Shown piece by piece: positions 32,510 to 40,069 of a stretch of DNA of 64,000 nucleotides. Origin of the DNA: JAHDCC01 sp964551835 (GTDB taxonomy: Bacteria; Actinomycetota; Acidimicrobiia; Acidimicrobiales; SZUA-35); assembly GCA_964551835.1 (NCBI GenBank), contig CAZKEM010000042.1:62001-126000 (forward strand), given 5' to 3'. The notes beneath the pieces were generated by a model. That model saw only the letters and a program-made list of their open reading frames with translations, had not been told where the DNA came from and made no database searches. Within the stretch, counting starts at the first letter, position 1. Each line of letters starts with the position of its first letter. The position numbers were made by a program, and so were the translations under genes.

Positions 32510-32554
32510 CCAGCGATGATTAGGTATTCCGTTCTCGCTGGTATATCCGAACGG
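32510..32554 (+). promoter_or_regulatory. Two mutually exclusive hairpins in the leader of the 32562 gene
   Basis: CCAGCGA (32510-32516) pairs with TCGCTGG (32535-32541). CCGTTC (32529-32534) pairs with GAACGG (32549-32554), which borders the ribosome site GGAGA. Each helix has an arm inside the loop of the other, so they either exclude each other or form a pseudoknot. Seen in sequence; function unknown. Confidence 0.35.
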
Positions 32555-32561
32555 AGAAACT

Positions 32562-32999
32562 ATGTTAGACAATGGCAGGACAATAACGACTCATGAGCTC
32601 TATACGATCTCGACAGACGGTGACGCAACGGTGGCCCTCCTTACCTGGAACGGCGTGGCGGGAATGGCTGCGAAGGACTTCGCCGACGGCATCTTGAAAT
32701 TTGCTGAGGGCTGTTTGGCTCATGAGGTTGACAAGGCAACCATCGATGCAACCGAGCTCGATCAGCAGTGTCAGGCGGTTAGATGGTTACGTGGCACCGA
32801 GTCGGTCGATGGTCTTGATGAGTACAACCCATGGTGGATGGAGAACATCGTCCCGATATACAACGACGCGGGAGTGCGTGCTCTTGTTGTGGCGACCGGA
32901 GACCCTAACGCTCCCGGTGAACTCGACCAACCCGAGCAAGTCCAATTTGCGGTGCATTACCTGACGACCCTTGAGGAATCGTTGGCATTGGCAACATGA
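32562..32999 (+). CDS. Small STAS/SpoIIAA-like protein, unknown role
   Basis: A 145-residue cytoplasmic protein. The pattern of a strand (VALLTWNG), a helix, an acidic strand (ATIDATEL), a Trp-rich segment (EYNPWWMENIVPIYNDAG) and a final strand (VRALVVATG) resembles the SpoIIAA-like/STAS-related family of unnamed bacterial proteins. That match is from memory of the pattern and is tentative. GGAGA precedes the ATG at seven bases. Nothing in the neighbourhood suggests a function. Confidence 0.55.
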   Translation: MLDNGRTITTHELYTISTDGDATVALLTWNGVAGMAAKDFADGILKFAEGCLAHEVDKATIDATELDQQCQAVRWLRGTESVDGLDEYNPWWMENIVPIYNDAGVRALVVATGDPNAPGELDQPEQVQFAVHYLTTLEESLALAT

Positions 33000-33097
33000 T
33001 TGCGATAGAGGTGTCGTAGATAGCGTCAGCGGCTAGCTGGCGAGCGATAGGAGAAGTTGGCGGTGAGGGTAGCGTCTCGAATAGAGTAAGCTTTTTT

Positions 33098-35125
33098 ATG
33101 CCTCCATTTAAGATGGTCTCAGACTTTAAGCCCGCAGGTGACCAGCCAACTGCTATATCGAGCCTGGTCGAGGGAATTAACAACGGTGAATCAGCCCAGA
33201 CGTTGCTCGGAATAACCGGTTCTGGTAAGTCGGCCACCGTTGCTTGGACGATAGAAGCGCTGCAACGCCCTACGTTGGTGATAGCCCCTAACAAATCGCT
33301 CGCCGCTCAGCTAGCCAATGAGTACCGCGAGTTTTTTCCCGAGAACCGGGTCGAGTATTTTGTCAGCTATTACGACTACTACCAACCCGAAGCGTACATG
33401 CCGTCTTCGGATACCTATATCGAAAAAGACTCTTCGGTAAATGACGAGATTGACCGGCTTCGGCATTCGGCAACATCAGCGCTGTTGACCCGACGCGACA
33501 CGATCGTCGTTGCCTCTGTGTCATGCATCTACGGGCTGGGTTCACCCGAGGAATATTCAAAGCAACTGCTGATATTGCGTGCCGGTGAAGAGCATGACCA
33601 ACGAGCGATACTGAAGAAACTGGTTGACATCCAGTACGAACGTAACGACATGAACCTGGTACGGGGAACGTTCCGGGTGCGGGGCGACACGATTGAGATC
33701 CACCCCGCGTACGAAGAGTTTGTTGTCAGGGTTGAGTTGTTTGGTGACGAGATCGAAACGATAACGTCAGTCGATCCGTTGACGGGCGAGCGCTTAGAAG
33801 AGTTAAACGAACTGGTTGTCTTTCCCGCCAGTCACTACGTCGCCTCCGACGATCGGATGGGTCGAGCTATCAACCTGATCGAAGAAGAACTTCAGGAACG
33901 GCTCGCCGAGTTCGAAAAGAGCGACAAACTTCTCGAGGCGCAACGGCTGCGAATGCGCACCCAATACGACTTGGAAATGATGCAGGAGATGGGGTTCTGC
34001 AACGGTATTGAGAACTACAGTCGCCATATCGACGGTCGAGAGCCGGGCGAGGCTCCCTTCACGCTGTTGGACTATTTCCCCGATGACTTTCTGATGGTGC
34101 TCGACGAAAGCCACGTAGCGGTGCCACAGCTCCACGGTCAATACATGGGCGACCGCAGCCGCAAGGACACACTTATCGACCACGGCTTTAGGTTGCCGTC
34201 TGCAGCCGATAATCGGCCGCTGCGATTTGAGGAATGGACCGAGCGTGTTGGGCAAGTTATTTTCCTGTCTGCGACGCCAGGCCCCTACGAGCTTGAACAT
34301 TCGTCTTCGGTGATTGAGCAAATCGTTCGACCCACCGGGCTCATCGATCCAGAGGTCGAGGTGCGTCCGACGAAGGGGCAGATTGACAGCTTGTTGGAGG
34401 AAGTGGCACAGGTAACCGAAAACGACGGACGAGTCTTAGTTACCACCCTGACGAAGAAGATGGCTGAGGACCTGACCGACTACCTTCTCGAACAGGACGT
34501 TCGGGTGCGGTATCTGCATAGTGAGACAGATACGTTGCAACGGATCGAAATTCTTCGAGATCTTCGTCTTGGCGAATTCGATGTTTTGGTTGGCATCAAC
34601 CTGCTGCGAGAAGGCCTGGACCTTCCCGAGGTCCAACTGGTGTGTATTCTGGACGCAGACAAGGAAGGGTTCCTTCGTTCCGAAACGTCGTTGGTGCAGA
34701 CCATTGGTCGTGCGGCTCGTAACGTTGACGGCCGCGTAGTCATGTTCGCGGACCAGGTGACGAACTCGATGCAGCGGGCGATATCGGAAACCAACCGTCG
34801 CCGTGGTTTGCAGATCGCCTACAACACCAAACACGGAACCAACCCGCAGACGGTGCGAAAAGCCGTCACCGATATTTTGGCCTTGATCCGCCCAGCCGAT
34901 GAGCGGAAAGCGCCTACCCCTGGAGATGGTTCACGTAAGCGTCGCCCCGAAGAGTTGAAACGAATGGCCGAGCTAGCCGAGTTGCCCGAAGATCAGCTCG
35001 AGCGCCTGATTGCCAGCCTTGAAGCCGAAATGCAGGAAGCGTCGGCCGATCTACGATTCGAGTACGCGGCCCGGCTTCGAGACGAAGTAAAAGATCTCAA
35101 ACGTGAACTTCGGGACATGGTCTAA
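33098..35125 (+). CDS. uvrB: Excinuclease ABC subunit B
   Basis: A 675-residue damage-verifying helicase of nucleotide excision repair. FKPAGDQPTAI is the Q-like motif, GITGSGKS the Walker A (Ser in place of the usual Thr), YYDYYQPEAYMPSSDTYIEK the beta-hairpin that probes DNA, VLDESHVAVPQ the DEAD-like box, FLSATPGPYE motif III and QTIGRAARN motif VI. The C-terminal UVR domain (LEAEMQEASADLRFEYAARLRD) contacts UvrC. uvrA (40 kb) and uvrC (48 kb) are both in this window. Confidence 0.97.
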   Translation: MPPFKMVSDFKPAGDQPTAISSLVEGINNGESAQTLLGITGSGKSATVAWTIEALQRPTLVIAPNKSLAAQLANEYREFFPENRVEYFVSYYDYYQPEAYMPSSDTYIEKDSSVNDEIDRLRHSATSALLTRRDTIVVASVSCIYGLGSPEEYSKQLLILRAGEEHDQRAILKKLVDIQYERNDMNLVRGTFRVRGDTIEIHPAYEEFVVRVELFGDEIETITSVDPLTGERLEELNELVVFPASHYVASDDRMGRAINLIEEELQERLAEFEKSDKLLEAQRLRMRTQYDLEMMQEMGFCNGIENYSRHIDGREPGEAPFTLLDYFPDDFLMVLDESHVAVPQLHGQYMGDRSRKDTLIDHGFRLPSAADNRPLRFEEWTERVGQVIFLSATPGPYELEHSSSVIEQIVRPTGLIDPEVEVRPTKGQIDSLLEEVAQVTENDGRVLVTTLTKKMAEDLTDYLLEQDVRVRYLHSETDTLQRIEILRDLRLGEFDVLVGINLLREGLDLPEVQLVCILDADKEGFLRSETSLVQTIGRAARNVDGRVVMFADQVTNSMQRAISETNRRRGLQIAYNTKHGTNPQTVRKAVTDILALIRPADERKAPTPGDGSRKRRPEELKRMAELAELPEDQLERLIASLEAEMQEASADLRFEYAARLRDEVKDLKRELRDMV

Positions 35126-35156
35126 CCGGGGTGTTCGATGATAGATTTGAGCTCTC

Positions 35157-35369
35157 ATGACTCTAGGCCTTGAAGATTTACAGTCCGACCTCGACTTTAC
35201 GTGTCCACGTTGTGGGTCGAGTGTTCAGGAGCGTCTATACGGTCCTTGTTCGTCGTGTCGGCAGATATTGGAAGCTGAGCAGCGCGGAGAAGCTGAGGCG
35301 ATCGAAGCTCCGGAATACGAACCAAAGATGAACGTTACCCCAAACGCGGTTGCACTGAAGGACGACTGA
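35157..35369 (+). CDS. Small zinc-ribbon protein
   Basis: A 70-residue protein with two Cys pairs, CPRCGS and CSSCRQ, 12 residues apart, forming a probable zinc ribbon, followed by an acidic tail (EQRGEAEAIEAPEYEPK). A protein of this type commonly follows uvrB in Actinobacteria (from memory). It begins 31 bases after uvrB and is probably co-transcribed. Role unknown. Confidence 0.7.
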   Translation: MTLGLEDLQSDLDFTCPRCGSSVQERLYGPCSSCRQILEAEQRGEAEAIEAPEYEPKMNVTPNAVALKDD

Positions 35370-35481
35370 ATCTGTCGCGTTTGTAGTCTGGGACCAGCAC
35401 TCATGTGGGTTTGTGTCGGTGTTCAAAATGTCGGTCGGCCCGCGATGATGCACGTAGGTATTTGGTGATACTGTCGGCCTC

Positions 35482-37614
35482 ATGACTGATGATCTAGCTG
35501 GTTGGCTGCCTAAACCGGATGACCGACGGGTGAAACGTGGCGCACCGATGCTTCGTCGGCGGCTTCGGCCGTTGACTGGCGTTCTAGCCGCCCTGCTTAT
35601 AATCGCTGCCTCCTGTTCGAGCGGCGGTTCTCGTTCAACTGAGAATGACGAGAGTCAGGCAGCGCCGTTTGCTTTCGGGGAGTCGTTGCTCTCGACCTGC
35701 CCGTCGAGTGTGTCGGACGAGGAACAGTTGCAACGTCAGGGGCTTGAAGAGACCGGGGGAAAGGTCGTAGCGCTGATTCAACCCGGTTCTTGCAACCTTC
35801 GCCAGACCCTGACTGGCCACACCGAAAGTGTTACCTCGGTAGCTGTCATGGAGGATGGGCGTGTAGTGTCTAGCAGCTACGACAAGACCGTGAAGGTGTG
35901 GGATCTTGACGACCCTGGTAACCCGGTGACGTTGACCGGCCACACCGAAAGTGTTACGTCGGTGGCTGTAATGGGGGATGGGCGTGTTGTGTCTGGCAGT
36001 GACGACGACACCGTGAAGGTGTGGGATCTTGACGATCCTGGTAACCCGGTGACGTTGACTGGCCACACCGACGACATCGAATCGGTGGCTGTGATGGCGG
36101 ATGGGCGTATTGTGTCTGGCAGTAGCGACGAAACGGTGAAGGTGTGGGATCTTGACGACCCTGGTAACCCGGTAACGCTTAGCGGAGACACCGACCGGGT
36201 GTTTGCGGTAGCCGTGATGGCGGACGGACGTATCGTGTCTGGTAATAGAGATGACACCGTGCGGGTTTGGGATCTCGACGACCCCGATAGTCCGATAACG
36301 TTAACCGGTCATACCAGCGAGTTGTACTCGTTGGCTGTTCTAGGCGATGGCCGTATTGTGTCCGGTGGGAATGACCAAACGGTGAAGGTGTGGGATCTTG
36401 ACGACCCTGATAATCCGGTAACGTTGACCGGTCACGTCAGCAATGTGAACGAGTTGGCCGTTCTAGACGACGGCCGAATCGTTTCGAGCGGTAGCGACGA
36501 AACGGTGAAGGTGTGGGATCTTGACGACCCTGATAACCCGACGACCTTGACTGGTCAAACGGACGCTGTGTTGTCCGTGGCTGTGATGGGCGACGGGCGC
36601 ATCGTTTCCGGTGGTGGCGACACAGTGAAGGTGTGGGATCTCGATGGCCTTGATGACGACTCTGCCACGTTCACCGGCCACACCGGGAGCATCGTTTCCG
36701 GTGGTGGCGACACAGTGAAGGTGTGGGATCTCGATGGCCTTGATGACGACTCTGCCACGTTCACCGGCCACACCGGAACAGTGGAGTCGTTGGCTGTCCT
36801 CGATGATGGGCGGATTATCACCGTCAGTGACGATGGGAATACCTTTATTTGGAATCTCGATGACCCCAGTAAACCGTTGACCCTAAGCGACTACAACTAC
36901 GCAGACTCTGTGGCGGTCCTCGAAGACGGGCGTATCGTCACCAGTGGCGGCGGCCCAGGCATGTGGTGGGATCTTGACAACCCCGATAACCCAACCTCGT
37001 TCACACACCCAGTAGGCTTTGTGGGACCTGTCGCCGCCCTCGACGACCACCGCATCGTCTATCTAGACGATGATGAGAATTTCAGCCTAGTGGTCTCGGA
37101 TCTCGACGACGAGGACAGCCTTATCGACCTCACAGCTAACGAGTCCGACATCTACCATCTCGGTCAGATATCGCTGTTCGTCGTTCTTGACGGGAGGATC
37201 ATCGGAAAATATTACGACGACAGGATTGCGGTCTGGAATGTCGATGAACCCGACAAGCCAACGGGCCTATCGTTCAATGGTGACACCTCCATTACTTCGA
37301 TTGCCGCTTTGAACGACGGACGGGTCGTCGGCGCAACTGAAGACGGCAGGATTCACTTTTGGGATGTCGACGACCCAGCGAACCCTGCGTCGACGGCCAG
37401 CGGTGATGGCTTTCTGACTTCGATGACTGTCCTGCCCGATGGGCGCATACTGTCGACCAGTTCGGCCGGTCGCTTCGAAGTTTGGGATGTCGACGACCCG
37501 GGCAACACTACCAGCCTCGCCGAGTTCAGCGGAAGTGTGAACTCGGTAGCCGTTCTTGACGATAATCATGTCGTCGCTGCTACCGGTAGTGGGTTCATTG
37601 TGGTCGAGGTCTGA
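35482..37614 (+). CDS. Exported WD40-repeat lipoprotein
   Basis: A lipoprotein of 688 or 710 residues. ATG 35548 gives a standard signal peptide (RRRLRPLTGVLAALLIIAASC, lipobox AASC); ATG 35482 adds 22 residues. The rest is a chain of about 12-14 WD40-like repeats, the first eight nearly identical in DNA and protein (each with VSGSxDxTVKVWDLDDPxNPVTLTGHT-type core), the later ones more divergent. An exact 86-bp direct repeat (36601-36686 and 36691-36776) adds 30 residues. Such propellers are protein interaction scaffolds; the ligand is unknown. The regularity suggests ongoing recombination between repeats. Confidence 0.85.
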   Translation: MTDDLAGWLPKPDDRRVKRGAPMLRRRLRPLTGVLAALLIIAASCSSGGSRSTENDESQAAPFAFGESLLSTCPSSVSDEEQLQRQGLEETGGKVVALIQPGSCNLRQTLTGHTESVTSVAVMEDGRVVSSSYDKTVKVWDLDDPGNPVTLTGHTESVTSVAVMGDGRVVSGSDDDTVKVWDLDDPGNPVTLTGHTDDIESVAVMADGRIVSGSSDETVKVWDLDDPGNPVTLSGDTDRVFAVAVMADGRIVSGNRDDTVRVWDLDDPDSPITLTGHTSELYSLAVLGDGRIVSGGNDQTVKVWDLDDPDNPVTLTGHVSNVNELAVLDDGRIVSSGSDETVKVWDLDDPDNPTTLTGQTDAVLSVAVMGDGRIVSGGGDTVKVWDLDGLDDDSATFTGHTGSIVSGGGDTVKVWDLDGLDDDSATFTGHTGTVESLAVLDDGRIITVSDDGNTFIWNLDDPSKPLTLSDYNYADSVAVLEDGRIVTSGGGPGMWWDLDNPDNPTSFTHPVGFVGPVAALDDHRIVYLDDDENFSLVVSDLDDEDSLIDLTANESDIYHLGQISLFVVLDGRIIGKYYDDRIAVWNVDEPDKPTGLSFNGDTSITSIAALNDGRVVGATEDGRIHFWDVDDPANPASTASGDGFLTSMTVLPDGRILSTSSAGRFEVWDVDDPGNTTSLAEFSGSVNSVAVLDDNHVVAATGSGFIVVEV
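36601..36780 (+). repeat. 90-bp tandem duplication within the WD40 gene
   Basis: Bases 36601-36690 and 36691-36780 are adjacent copies, identical over the first 86 bases and differing only in the last four. The unit is 30 codons, shorter than a full WD40 blade (about 42), so the second copy is a partial blade that lacks the first strand. It is in frame. Confidence 0.95.
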
Positions 37615-37775
37615 ACGGTTCGCCAAGATACTTGGGCGCTTAAGCTTACGGAAGCGGTAGTTCTGTGGCTGGGAAGTCAGTGTGACGGGCGTGGGTCAAT
37701 TACTGACCTGTTGGTCGGGTTTATGGTGGTGGAAGTCTGAGTCTCTAACGTTGCAGGGGCGGCTACATTGAAGAG

Positions 37776-38213
37776 ATGGCTGAAACGTCAAGCCCTGTGA
37801 CCCAAATAGACTCAGCGAACGAGTCAGGCATTGCTAACCCGATGAGAATCGGCGCCGCCGTTGTTGGGGTCCTTCGAATCGTTACATTGGTCCTTGCGTT
37901 GTCTTTGTTGTTTAGATCAGAGGCAGCAAATTTGACTGGCAGCGGTTTCACGGGCGATCCTGGACTGTTCCGAACCCTTATGATGGTGGGTGCATGGACA
38001 GCGGTAGTTGTGAGCGTCATCCATCTGTTGGCGTTAAAGGCGGACTCGAGGCGTCGTATCGTTACGTCAGCGTTAATGGTTATCACATCGGTGGTGTTCT
38101 TTGCCATCGTTCGAGGATGGGGGCATAGGGCTTTGCTCCAACCTCTCGAAGTGGCGTCGCTTTTCTCATCGTTGTTTATTTTACGAATGGTAGTCGCAGA
38201 CCGAACAGACTAG
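37776..38213 (+). CDS. Four-helix membrane protein, unknown
   Basis: A 145-residue protein with four predicted membrane helices (residues 27-45, 66-85, 96-112 and 119-137) and short loops. I do not recognise a family. ATG start; the preceding 160 bases show no clear structure. It is convergent with the minus-strand glycosyltransferase-like gene. Confidence 0.6.
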   Translation: MAETSSPVTQIDSANESGIANPMRIGAAVVGVLRIVTLVLALSLLFRSEAANLTGSGFTGDPGLFRTLMMVGAWTAVVVSVIHLLALKADSRRRIVTSALMVITSVVFFAIVRGWGHRALLQPLEVASLFSSLFILRMVVADRTD

Positions 38214-38253
38214 CTCGCCCTAGATTCTCATCGCAAACCAGCGTCGATGGTAG

Positions 38254-39975
38254 CTACTCGGCGTGAAACGCCAATATTTCGACTGGGCTCGTTGACCAGG
38301 GCTCAACGACCTCAACGTCGACGTAGGAGCCAATTGCTCTATTGGTCTGTTGATGTCGTTCGGCGATCACGATGACTCGTTCGACTCCAGCCTGGTCGAG
38401 TTGACCCATAGCCTGGTCGAGTTCATCGGGCGGTACAAGCAGCCATGGGTCGAGCGCTGTTTGCTGCCACAATAATCTGCTAACGGCGTTTGATGTCGAA
38501 ACGACGACAAGACTCTTGTGTTGACTGTCCGATCGATTTGAAGCTGCCAACGTTTCAACACTCGAACCCAGCTGGCCGACTAGCTGTTTCGACTGTCGAA
38601 GACCGCCCAACCCGGTTGAGATCAACAACAGCGATGCGACCGCAGTCGGAAGAGCTCGCCGCAGTAGTCGTGGCCTTGGCTCGTCTGCCAGTCGTGCTAG
38701 TGCAGGGCTGAAGCCTGTTATAGCCAACGGGATGCCTGCCGCGAAATAGCGTCCGCCCCACTCCGAAGTCCCACCCTGGGAATACTGGGTCAAGATCACG
38801 GCCCCGGCAAACAGAACAAAGGCGGCAAGTCCGAGAGCAGCGATAGGGTCGTCAATGGTCTCCGTTCGGGCCAAGCCGACCAATAGAACGAGAAGTGGGA
38901 AGGCGAGCAGCAGCCCAGGAACTATGTGTTGCGGGTCGAGTACCCACCACACGGCGACCAGGGCGGCTCCGGCAAACAGAAGCCGTTCGGCACTCGGACC
39001 TGGCCGACCAAAGGCTCTGCCTGCGAGAAACCAACAAACTGGTACAGCGACCAGTAGCAAGTCCTGAGATCGCCACCCCGAAGCTGTCGCATAAAGCCAG
39101 GTTGAGCCAAATCCTTGGAATCGTCCGGGGAGCCAACCGACAGGCTCGGCCACGTCGCCGATGTAACGATCGGCTTTGACGGTCATTACGTCATCGATCA
39201 CAAAGCCAACCCCCGTTGAAAGCACAGTCAAGGCCCCGGCGAGATAGGAAAACCGCCGTTGGCTAACCGTCCACCACCGACCGGAAGTCGCTAACAACGC
39301 AAGTCCCAGAGCTACGCCGAGCAAGATTGCTTCCGAACGAACGAAAGGTCCTGCGGTAGCCAGTGCGCAGCCGATAGGCAACCCAGCATGCGCAAGGCTA
39401 CCAGACTGGATAAAGGCTACTGCACTAACCATCGACCAAATGCCCAAGGCTGCAGCAAAAGAATGGGCGTAGCCGAGAAACCCATCGAAGGCTAGCGGAC
39501 TCAAGGTAGCGACAAGCCAGAGCGCCGCGGCGGCAGTCCTATGGCTGGCTAGCTTTCGGACCAATACCCCAACACCGAACGCCGCAGTTGAGGTCGAGAA
39601 CACGCTGAAGGCCATAACCATGTGGTAGCCGCCTACCTTGAGTAGTCCTGCAACGATCCAAGTAAAAGCAGGGTGTTTGGCCAGTACAACATACCGATTG
39701 TCGACACGCCCGGACAGATGATAGGTAAACCAGTCACCCGATAGGTCTGCCTCGGGGAAAGGGTTGGAAAAGAACCACCCACCGCCGTCAGCCAACTGCT
39801 GGCTTTGAGCGAGCTGAGCACCCACGTCAGCCGACCACACGTTCTCAAACCCGATGATCGGAATCAAACATAACAACAGGGCCGAACTCAACAGCCAATG
39901 AACGATTAGCGAAGACCTAAGCGAGACTGTCCAGTGATCGTCGTCGTGTTCACGATCCGGTAATCGGATAGCCAT
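38254..39975 (-). CDS. Polytopic membrane glycosyltransferase-like protein
   Basis: A 573-residue protein with about 11-12 membrane helices and a C-terminal soluble segment. The first extracytoplasmic loop (NVWSADVGAQLAQSQQL, FTYHLSGRVDNRYVVLAKHP) has the Asp position and spacing of GT-C family glycosyltransferases that use lipid-linked sugars. No specific family recognised. ATG 39975 is preferred over a TTG at 40014, which would add a hydrophilic, poorly coding stretch. It is divergent from uvrA. Confidence 0.6.
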   Translation of the reverse strand: MAIRLPDREHDDDHWTVSLRSSLIVHWLLSSALLLCLIPIIGFENVWSADVGAQLAQSQQLADGGGWFFSNPFPEADLSGDWFTYHLSGRVDNRYVVLAKHPAFTWIVAGLLKVGGYHMVMAFSVFSTSTAAFGVGVLVRKLASHRTAAAALWLVATLSPLAFDGFLGYAHSFAAALGIWSMVSAVAFIQSGSLAHAGLPIGCALATAGPFVRSEAILLGVALGLALLATSGRWWTVSQRRFSYLAGALTVLSTGVGFVIDDVMTVKADRYIGDVAEPVGWLPGRFQGFGSTWLYATASGWRSQDLLLVAVPVCWFLAGRAFGRPGPSAERLLFAGAALVAVWWVLDPQHIVPGLLLAFPLLVLLVGLARTETIDDPIAALGLAAFVLFAGAVILTQYSQGGTSEWGGRYFAAGIPLAITGFSPALARLADEPRPRLLRRALPTAVASLLLISTGLGGLRQSKQLVGQLGSSVETLAASNRSDSQHKSLVVVSTSNAVSRLLWQQTALDPWLLVPPDELDQAMGQLDQAGVERVIVIAERHQQTNRAIGSYVDVEVVEPWSTSPVEILAFHAE

Positions 39976-40069
39976 AGCTATATCAATCGGCGCCAATGAC
40001 TTGATATATAGCAAATTTGGGCGACCACATATTCAGCTTGGTGTCATGATGGTCCGCTAGGCTGCGAAG

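Noticed and set aside
35800..36780. Regular DNA repeats as a CRISPR-like array
   Set aside because: The repeats are in frame and encode WD40 blades.
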